Source of the DNA: a bacterium
Lineage (GTDB): Bacteria; Calditrichota; Calditrichia; RBG-13-44-9
Reading direction: 5' to 3'
Assembly (NCBI GenBank): GCA_020350205.1
Contig: CP070707.1
Coordinates: forward strand, 1,493,393 to 1,534,660
Length of the DNA: 41,268 nt
Each line of letters starts with the position of its first letter. Position 1 is the stretch's first letter. The notes below the pieces were generated by a model. The model made no database searches and was not told the DNA's origin. It was given only the letters and a program-made list of their open reading frames with translations. The translations under genes and the position numbers were made by a program. Below are positions 35,015 through 41,268 of this stretch, one piece after another.

Positions 35015-36250
35015 GTGAGTGAACTTATTAATAATAATCAACAGAGGAAAAAACTTCTAAAAGAATTGATTCTACAGTTGCATCAAGGTAAAGCAGCCAA
35101 GGTGATAAAAAAGCAACTCGTTCAAATCCTGGGTAAAGTACCATATGGACTGGTGGTAGAAGTAGAGCAGGAACTCATAAAGGAAGGACTGCCTGTCCAG
35201 GAGGTTCTAAAATTATGTGACGTCCATGGAGAAGTTTTGAAAGGTATGGTTGATCAGGAAGGGGCAAGAATTGCATCTCCCGGTCACCCTGTCCATACAT
35301 TCAAACAGGAAAATCTAGCCTTGCAGGGCGAATGTGATCACATTCATTCTCTCCTCACTAAAATTAATAAGCTAAGCGGGCAGATACCTGAAAAAATGTG
35401 GATAGATTTAAGACAGCATTTTAATAATCTGATGGACGTCGACAAACATTATCGCCGTAAAGAAAATCTTCTTTTTCCCTATCTTGAAAAATATGAGATC
35501 ACTGGCCCACCTACGGTAATGTGGGGTAAGGATGATGAAATTCGAGAGTTGCTAAAGGGGAGTATTGAAGCTCTTTCTGACCTGAAGAAGCCTAATAAGG
35601 AAGAGTTCATATCAATTCTAGAGTGGATGATTAAACCAGCACTGACTACCCTAGAGGAAATGATTTATAAGGAAGAAGAAATTTTATTTCCCATGTGTTT
35701 AGATACCTTGACAGAGTTAGAGTGGTATGAGATTTACCAGCAAAGCGATGAAATTGGTTTTTGTTTATATGATCCCAAAGAGAAGTGGGAACCACGGGAT
35801 ACAGGTGAATTACCTGTTAAGAAAGCTACTTCAAATAAAATTCAACTTGAAACCGGAAATTTTACACTGCAGGAACTTACTGCCATATTTAATACGCTTC
35901 CCGTTGATCTTACTTTTGTTGATAAGGAAGATAAAGTCCGTTTTTTTAGTAACAATCCCGAGAGAATATTTGACCGTAATCGCGCAATACTGGGCCGGAA
36001 AGTTCAGATGTGCCACCCTCCTTCAAGTGTAGATATGGTTCAGAAAATTCTAGATGATTTTCGATCGGGTCGGCAATCTCAAGCAAGTTTCTGGATCACT
36101 CTGGCTGGCAAATTTATTTATATTTCCTATTTCGCTTTAAGGGATGAAGCCGGGATTTACCTGGGAACGCTCGAAGTAAGTCAGGATTTGACAGAATTAC
36201 GCAAACTCGAGGGTGAGCAAAGATTACTGGACTATAAAACTAAACCATAA
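35015..36250 (+). CDS. DUF438-hemerythrin-PAS protein
   Basis: Cytoplasmic protein of 411 aa. DUF438 region about 10-85 (LHQGKAAKVIKKQL, LPVQEVLKLCDVHGEVLKG), a hemerythrin-like HHE bundle about 90-240 with H91, H94, E99, H109, H135, H145 and E150, LLFP (152-155) and the second EEILFP, then a PAS domain about 285-400 ending in VSQDLTELRKLE. The iron site suggests sensing or scavenging O2 or NO. GTG start with AGGA 9 nt before. It sits in an array with HAO-like cytochrome and DUF1858/DUF2249 gene, so a nitrosative or redox role is plausible. Confidence 0.88.
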   Translation: MSELINNNQQRKKLLKELILQLHQGKAAKVIKKQLVQILGKVPYGLVVEVEQELIKEGLPVQEVLKLCDVHGEVLKGMVDQEGARIASPGHPVHTFKQENLALQGECDHIHSLLTKINKLSGQIPEKMWIDLRQHFNNLMDVDKHYRRKENLLFPYLEKYEITGPPTVMWGKDDEIRELLKGSIEALSDLKKPNKEEFISILEWMIKPALTTLEEMIYKEEEILFPMCLDTLTELEWYEIYQQSDEIGFCLYDPKEKWEPRDTGELPVKKATSNKIQLETGNFTLQELTAIFNTLPVDLTFVDKEDKVRFFSNNPERIFDRNRAILGRKVQMCHPPSSVDMVQKILDDFRSGRQSQASFWITLAGKFIYISYFALRDEAGIYLGTLEVSQDLTELRKLEGEQRLLDYKTKP

Positions 36251-36256
36251 TTATTT

Positions 36257-36808
36257 ATGAATTATAAAAAGAAACTGGGACATGATGAGCCCAATAGTCT
36301 CCTTATTTCTCCAGAAACCAAAATCGGAAAGCTCCTTGACACTTATCCTCACCTGGAGGAAGTTCTGGTAAAATTATCGCCGGAATTCAAAAAATTAAAT
36401 AATCCTGTTCTCCGACGCACCATCGCAAAAGTCGCCAGTTTGAAGCAGGCTTCAGAAATTGGAAATATTCCTCTTGAAGAGTTTATGAATAAATTGAGGG
36501 AAGCAGTCGGACAAACCAGATGGAGCAACCAGGATAAAAACGTTTCTGAGAAGCAAACCAAGAAACCTGAATGGCTCCATAAAGAGAACATCGTCTTTTC
36601 AATAGATGCACGGCCCTTATTGGATCGCGGAGAACACCCAGTTGATCTGGTATTAAGCGAAGCCAAAAAACTAAAAGGACAGGATATTCTGGAATTAATT
36701 TCTCCATTCCTCCCCAAACCACTTATTGATATGCTCCTGAAGAAAGGCTATAATATCTGGACTGAACAAATATCAAGTCAGATATATAAAACTTATATTC
36801 TGTCCTGA
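36257..36808 (+). CDS. DUF1858-DUF2249 protein
   Basis: 183-aa cytoplasmic protein in two parts. Residues about 15-80 (LLISPETKIGKLLDTYPHLEEV, RTIAKVASLKQASEIGN) match DUF1858, and about 112-183 (FSIDARPLLDRGEHPVD, ILELISPFLPKPLIDML) match DUF2249. Such proteins lie beside hemerythrin/DUF438 and nitrogen-oxide genes and have TusA-like folds, but a reaction is not established. Starts 6 nt after the DUF438 gene, so it is in its operon. Confidence 0.8.
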   Translation: MNYKKKLGHDEPNSLLISPETKIGKLLDTYPHLEEVLVKLSPEFKKLNNPVLRRTIAKVASLKQASEIGNIPLEEFMNKLREAVGQTRWSNQDKNVSEKQTKKPEWLHKENIVFSIDARPLLDRGEHPVDLVLSEAKKLKGQDILELISPFLPKPLIDMLLKKGYNIWTEQISSQIYKTYILS

Positions 36809-36853
36809 CCATTTTTATATACCAATGAGAATATATTACAGATAGCTAACCTA

Positions 36854-37627
36854 ATGCTACACGACGCAGTGAAAACGCCGTTTTACTTTTATGAAGAGCT
36901 CGCAGAGATCTATGATGACATGACGCATTTTTCATCCCGCATAGAAACCGAACAGATGATTTTACAAAATTTAAGGAAGAAATTTAAATTTAAAACTGCC
37001 CTGGATACCGCGTGTGGAACCGGACTACACTCAATTTTACTGCAAAAAATGGGCGTGGAAACAACCGGGGTGGATATTTCTCAGAAAATGTTGAATAGAG
37101 CAAAAAAAAACGCAGATAGAGTGGGAATCAACCTGAAGTGGGTCCTCAGCTCTTTTCAAAATCTTACTCAATCACTCAGACAAACATTTGATATCATATT
37201 TTGTCTCGGGAACTCACTACCGCATGTCAGCAATGAAAGTCAACTAAAAGATGTATTGAGACAATTTTATGAGTTACTGAATCCCCAGGGAGTGATTCTC
37301 CTGCAGCTACTCAATTACCACAAAATTCTACAAAACAGAGAACGGATTATTAATATTACCAAGCAAGGTCAGCATGAATATGTACGTTTCTATGATTTTT
37401 TTTCCAAAAAAATTCAATTTAATATATTGTACATCAATTGGGAAACGAATCCACCTTCTCATTCTCTTCAAAGTACCATACTTTATCCGTACACAAAAAC
37501 AGAACTTCAGCAGGCGCTTGAAATTGCAGGATTTAATCATATAAGTTATCTAGGTGATATGCAATTATCAAAATTTTCGGAAAAAAAATCTCGCAATTTG
37601 GTTGTTATTGGGAGTAAAACAGCTTAA
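36854..37627 (+). CDS. Class I SAM-dependent methyltransferase
   Basis: Cytoplasmic methyltransferase of 257 aa. Motif I ALDTACGTGLHS (49-60) and the acidic GVDIS (72-76) define the SAM pocket; DIIFCLGNSLPHV is motif II region. No substrate-specific motif is seen. It follows the DUF1858/2249 gene by 45 nt and may be in the same unit, but has no visible ribosome site. It converges on the SNF2 helicase gene. Confidence 0.88.
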   Translation: MLHDAVKTPFYFYEELAEIYDDMTHFSSRIETEQMILQNLRKKFKFKTALDTACGTGLHSILLQKMGVETTGVDISQKMLNRAKKNADRVGINLKWVLSSFQNLTQSLRQTFDIIFCLGNSLPHVSNESQLKDVLRQFYELLNPQGVILLQLLNYHKILQNRERIINITKQGQHEYVRFYDFFSKKIQFNILYINWETNPPSHSLQSTILYPYTKTELQQALEIAGFNHISYLGDMQLSKFSEKKSRNLVVIGSKTA

Positions 37628-37697
37628 AGGAAATCGGATTCAGCAAAAGCAGGATATCTGCCTTAATTAAGTGTATATAGCCTACCTCGAACCCGCT

Positions 37698-37727
37698 GAG
37701 GATAGAGGGCTCAAATCCTCTTATTTC
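37698..37727. terminator. Weak hairpin between converging genes
   Basis: GAGGAT (37698-37703) pairs with ATCCTC (37715-37720), then TTATTTC. It overlaps the stop of the minus-strand SNF2 gene by its T-rich end. Six pairs with an 11-nt loop is modest support for a plus-strand terminator after the methyltransferase. Confidence 0.35.
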
Positions 37728-40576
37728 ATTATCTGGAATAATTCTTTTAAATCTTCAATATTTAACTGTTTAAGCAAACTTTTATCGGAGGTTATAAGAT
37801 TTTCAGAAAGGGTTAATTTTTTCTGTTGCAACTGCAGAATTTTTTCCTCAACCGAATCTCTGACAATATATTTATAGACAAAAACACGATTAGTCTGACC
37901 AATCCGGTGTGCCCGGTCTGAGGCCTGCTGTTCCACCGCAGGATTCCACCAGGGATCTAAATGAATGACATAATCAGCCGCAGTCAGATTTAAACCTAAT
38001 CCCCCGGTCTTTAATGAAATTAAAAATATGTTTACAGCGGGGTTGGTTTGAAAATTTTTTATAATTTGTTCTCTTTTTCTGGTGCTTCCATCCATGTACT
38101 CATAAGTCCAATTATTCTGATCCAGAAGCTGACCGGTCAATTTTAAAAAACGCACAAATTGTGAAAAGACCAGAATTTTATGACCTTCTTCAATAAGCTC
38201 CTCCAGCATTTCCTCTAACAAAACCATTTTCCCTGATTCCCTCAGACTGACCGAATTTTGCAAAATAGCTGGATGGCAGGCAAGTTGGCGTAAATATGTC
38301 AAAGCCTCAAGTATTTTAATTTTAGACTTTTGGATTCCAAGATTATTTATCTGTTCGAAAATTTGATCCCGAAAATATCCTAGCCATTCTTCATAAATTT
38401 TTGACTGCTCCGGTGTCATTTCAATATATTGGACAATATCGGATCTTTCAGGTAATTCCTCGAGAACCTCACTTTTACGACGACGCAAAATAAATGGCTG
38501 AATAATGCGTCTCAATAGTGGCTGAGTATCCTGATTTGATTCACCATTATTTAAAAATCTCTCTTCAAATTTTCTGAGGCTTCCAAACATTCCCGGATTA
38601 AGAAAATTGAATTGTGCCCATAAATCTTGCAGTGAATTCTCTAGCGGGGTGCCTGTGAGACATAATCTATAGGCTGTTTTTAGCTTTAAAACGGCTTGAT
38701 AGGTCTTTGTCTGTGGATTTTTTATCTTTTGTGATTCATCCAGAATGATGTATCCCCAGTCAACCTGTGAAAGTTTCTTCTGATCTTGCAACAAAATCCC
38801 ATAACTCACCAATATAACATCAAATTGGCTGAATTTCTGATACAGCAGGTCCCGGTCGGATTTTTGCCCCTGATAGGAAAGCACCTGTAATTTAGGTGCA
38901 AACCTTTTAAACTCGTTTTTCCAGTTAAACAATACCGTAAGAGGAACAACAATGAGGATCGGTCTATCCAAGCTTCTAATTTGTTTCAGATGAGATAATA
39001 AAGCGATAACCTGTATTGTTTTACCTAACCCCATATCATCCGCGAGGATTCCCCCAAATTGAAACTGATTTAAAAAATATAACCAGTCTACACCTACTTT
39101 TTGATAATCTCGTAGTCTCCCCTTAAACCCATTCAATAATTTTACTGATTCTAAATTATTAAAATTTTGATATTTGTCTTTCCAAGAACGATAGTTTCCG
39201 TCAACCGTAACTTCATCCGCCAGATTTTCCAGAGCCTCTACCAGGGGGAAGGCCGCAGTTAAAAAGCGTTCTGAGCCGTAAGAAGATTCCTGACCAATCA
39301 GTTCGAGAAACCGTAATGTTCTCTGTTTCAGATCGTCTCCCATGTAGATGTTAAGATTGTTGGGAAGTTTGAGATACTCCTTGTTTACTTTCAGGAGTCC
39401 AGAAAGATGATCCACCTGAAGTTTTTGTCCATTCAGACTCAAATCATAATAAAGTATGAAAGAATTTTTATGAGATTTGATGTTAACTTTCAATTTTGGT
39501 TGACCAGCCTGAAACCTGAACCTGCGAAGTTTCTCCTCTCCCAAGATGTTAATACCCTTTTCCCTGAGTAAAGGCATCTGGGTTCGCATCCATTCTAACG
39601 TCGTATATTGAGGATCTATCTGCCAACGATGTTGAATATACAGGACACCATAGTCGTGCAATAATTGCCTTAGTTTTTTCTCCTTTTCAAATTCCCGTTT
39701 AACAATAAAAAGGAATTTATCCTGGGATGCCAGAGACTTTCGGACGGGTGGCTGAGCTTGAAATTCGAAGTTGTTATATTGAAACTTTATATCCAGGCTA
39801 AATTGACCGGCACGTTCTGAGAGATATAAGTGAGATTGTTTTAGAGGAAATTCATACACTTTTAAATGTTCTTCAAGACTATTCCAATCAAGTGCCGGGA
39901 GAATTTTTGAGACAAATGAATTAATAAAATCTTTAATTTCATCAAGGGGTATACGGATTTTCTGTTGCAGCCTGAAAAAATTTATCCAGAAGGTAGCTGG
40001 CATAGTTGAATCAACGCGGTAAAGAATCCGGTTATTCAAAATATAGATTGGATTTGAGGTCAAGACGTCGATTTGTCCCTCGAGGAAGATAGTACGATCT
40101 GCATATACCACAATAGGTTGCAATACATAATCTGAATTATCTTTAAAAATTCCCAGCGCAACCGTCCCGGTTTCATCTTCAAATTCGACCTCTTCAAATT
40201 CCTTCCGATTTTGGTTTCTCATTCGGATAGGACTTCCTCTTAACCAATCCATTAAAAAACCAACCGGTTGTCCATAAGTAAAAAGTCTTCGGGCATCATA
40301 ATGGTTGAAAGACAACAAATAGGACAATAGATTTAATTCATCTTGGTTAATATTGACTTTTTGTGTCTCAATAACCTGATAATTCAAACGGTTATCTTTT
40401 CCCTTCGACCCATCCAGCCGAGTATATTCCGCAAAGGGAATAATTTCCCAATTCGCCGGTCTCAATTCTAAAGCAAAATAGGGGAGATATATTCCCTTCT
40501 TTCCCTCAAAAGACTGCGGGTGTGGGATCTTTTCAAGCAGCGCTGCTAATTGATCAATCTTTTCCTTCCAGGTCAT
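37721..40576 (-). CDS. SNF2-family DNA helicase/ATPase
   Basis: Cytoplasmic SWI2/SNF2 ATPase of 951 aa. Walker A ADDMGLGKTIQV (512-523), Walker B LDESQ (612-616), LTGTPLENS (640-648), and helicase motifs IV-VI with MDGSTRKREQ, SLKTGGLGLNLTAADYV and QASDRAHRIGQ (884-894). The first about 480 residues are an uncharacterised N-terminal extension found in bacterial SNF2 proteins. GAGG lies 4 nt before the ATG. Roles in transcription or repair are usual for the family, but there is no co-encoded partner to say which. Confidence 0.93.
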   Translation of the reverse strand: MTWKEKIDQLAALLEKIPHPQSFEGKKGIYLPYFALELRPANWEIIPFAEYTRLDGSKGKDNRLNYQVIETQKVNINQDELNLLSYLLSFNHYDARRLFTYGQPVGFLMDWLRGSPIRMRNQNRKEFEEVEFEDETGTVALGIFKDNSDYVLQPIVVYADRTIFLEGQIDVLTSNPIYILNNRILYRVDSTMPATFWINFFRLQQKIRIPLDEIKDFINSFVSKILPALDWNSLEEHLKVYEFPLKQSHLYLSERAGQFSLDIKFQYNNFEFQAQPPVRKSLASQDKFLFIVKREFEKEKKLRQLLHDYGVLYIQHRWQIDPQYTTLEWMRTQMPLLREKGINILGEEKLRRFRFQAGQPKLKVNIKSHKNSFILYYDLSLNGQKLQVDHLSGLLKVNKEYLKLPNNLNIYMGDDLKQRTLRFLELIGQESSYGSERFLTAAFPLVEALENLADEVTVDGNYRSWKDKYQNFNNLESVKLLNGFKGRLRDYQKVGVDWLYFLNQFQFGGILADDMGLGKTIQVIALLSHLKQIRSLDRPILIVVPLTVLFNWKNEFKRFAPKLQVLSYQGQKSDRDLLYQKFSQFDVILVSYGILLQDQKKLSQVDWGYIILDESQKIKNPQTKTYQAVLKLKTAYRLCLTGTPLENSLQDLWAQFNFLNPGMFGSLRKFEERFLNNGESNQDTQPLLRRIIQPFILRRRKSEVLEELPERSDIVQYIEMTPEQSKIYEEWLGYFRDQIFEQINNLGIQKSKIKILEALTYLRQLACHPAILQNSVSLRESGKMVLLEEMLEELIEEGHKILVFSQFVRFLKLTGQLLDQNNWTYEYMDGSTRKREQIIKNFQTNPAVNIFLISLKTGGLGLNLTAADYVIHLDPWWNPAVEQQASDRAHRIGQTNRVFVYKYIVRDSVEEKILQLQQKKLTLSENLITSDKSLLKQLNIEDLKELFQIMK

Positions 40577-40596
40577 GTGCCCTCAAATCAAATGAT

Positions 40597-40617
40597 GTAA
40601 AACTGGTCTGGTTTTAC
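40597..40617. promoter_or_regulatory. Inverted repeat GTAAAAC-N7-GTTTTAC upstream of SNF2 gene
   Basis: Perfect 7-bp inverted repeat around loop TGGTCTG, 20 nt before the SNF2 ATG. It fits an operator or a leader hairpin. The rest of the 259-base gap to the next gene holds nothing I recognise. Confidence 0.35.
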
Positions 40618-40835
40618 CTGAACACTCAAAATTGTCTCACAGCTTAATTAAAAGTGCGAAATATGTCACATTTTTAACTATCATATATTGAAGCACAAAA
40701 TCATTCCGTACAATTGACCAATTTCCAATATACAAAAAGAATTAAAATTCTCCTAAATTAAAAATATTTGAAAGGATACTTTCGGTTAGGAAATAACAGT
40801 GGAAGGTAGAAAACAAAGATTACAAGTTCAGTTAG

Positions 40836-41268
40836 CTATTTTTTGTGACAGCAAAGTAATCTCAAGTAATTTTTAAAATACGTTTTGGTCGAAAATTTCT
40901 CAAACCCATTTTCTGAAAGTAACTTCTCCAAATCTCGGCTAATAAAATCTTCTGTCGTTTCACACTCAACTTTTCGGATCGCAAATTTAACATACCAGGG
41001 CGATTCTTGAACCGTAAAGTGATTATAATCTAAAACACAAAATCGACCAGATTCTGTCAGATTGCTGAAAACATTTTTTAACACTCGAAGACGATTTAAT
41101 TGATCTAATCCATGCAACACAAAGGAAATAAAGGCTAGAGAAGCATTTTCAGGTAATTCGAAAGATTGTTCAATACGCTGATTCAAAATATGAATTCGTG
41201 CATCAGCCATCATCCGTTTCGCTAACTGGTCGCGCATCTCTTCCCCTATTTCAAGCGCATAGATTTTA
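40836..41268 (-). CDS. SAM-dependent methyltransferase, 5' end cut by window edge
   Basis: The visible part encodes the C-terminal 143 residues or so of a class I methyltransferase. An ATG at 41237 is probably internal: the frame stays open to the window end and reads KIYALEIGEEM just before it, the acidic loop after motif I. SLAFISFVLHGLDQ and FCVLDYNHFTV then resemble UbiE-type methyltransferases (motifs II/III). It ends YLRLLCCHKK. Substrate unknown. Confidence 0.75.
   Translation of the reverse strand, partial: KIYALEIGEEMRDQLAKRMMADARIHILNQRIEQSFELPENASLAFISFVLHGLDQLNRLRVLKNVFSNLTESGRFCVLDYNHFTVQESPWYVKFAIRKVECETTEDFISRDLEKLLSENGFEKFSTKTYFKNYLRLLCCHKK

Overview
This is an AT-rich (roughly 35-40% GC by eye), gene-dense bacterial chromosome segment. 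It is rich in two-component signalling: sigma-54 NtrC-type regulator, hybrid histidine kinases, a periplasmic two-propeller sensor. It also carries a multiheme cytochrome c and DUF438/DUF1858/DUF2249 proteins. That mix suggests an anaerobic or facultative member of the FCB-side lineages (Calditrichota/KSB1/Marinimicrobia-like). The lineage is an inference from gene content; there is no rRNA or tRNA gene to anchor it. No CRISPR array, insertion sequence or phage module was seen.

Layout. (1) 0.2-4.5 kb, plus strand: gltX, a receiver-PAS-kinase protein with damaged ATP-binding boxes, and an NtrC-type sigma-54 activator, tightly spaced. (2) 4.6-8.7 kb, minus: a POT-like peptide transporter and alaS. 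(3) 8.8-15.1 kb, minus: two sensory units, a YfiR-like periplasmic protein with a membrane hybrid kinase, and a polytopic membrane protein with a soluble hybrid kinase. A 13-bp-stem terminator separates them from a tiny membrane protein with a 14-residue tandem repeat. (4) 15.8-16.6 kb, plus: a pteridine-reductase-like SDR. (5) 16.7-23.2 kb, minus: a chemotaxis-like signalling locus. It has a two-propeller periplasmic sensor fused to a PAS-HPt-CheA-type ATPase, a CheY, a CheX split by one in-frame stop codon, and a paralogue of the kinase half that has lost its phospho-histidine and ATP-binding glycines. (6) 23.7-26.4 kb, minus: a ParB-domain protein and an ALDH7-type aldehyde dehydrogenase. 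(7) 26.7-30.5 kb, plus: pyrF-pyrE, a WalJ/YycJ-like metallo-hydrolase, a Ca/Na exchanger and an HD hydrolase. (8) 30.7-33.3 kb, plus: a structured leader with an intrinsic terminator (probable molybdenum-cofactor riboswitch), then mobA, ECF S-like and T-like membrane proteins and a P-loop NTPase. (9) 33.4-37.6 kb, plus: a shortened Rrf2-like regulator, an octaheme HAO-like cytochrome c, a DUF438-hemerythrin-PAS protein, a DUF1858-DUF2249 protein and a methyltransferase. (10) 37.7-41.3 kb, minus: a SNF2 helicase and the 3' part of a second methyltransferase cut by the window edge.

The most notable parts are three. The propeller-CheA chimera locus carries a pseudo-kinase paralogue and an interrupted CheX. 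The riboswitch-controlled mobA/ECF-like/NTPase operon lacks conventional ABC ATPases and may be an undescribed molybdenum/tungsten or cofactor uptake system. The HAO-like/hemerythrin cluster sits behind an Rrf2-family regulator, which suggests nitrogen-oxide or hydroxylamine handling.
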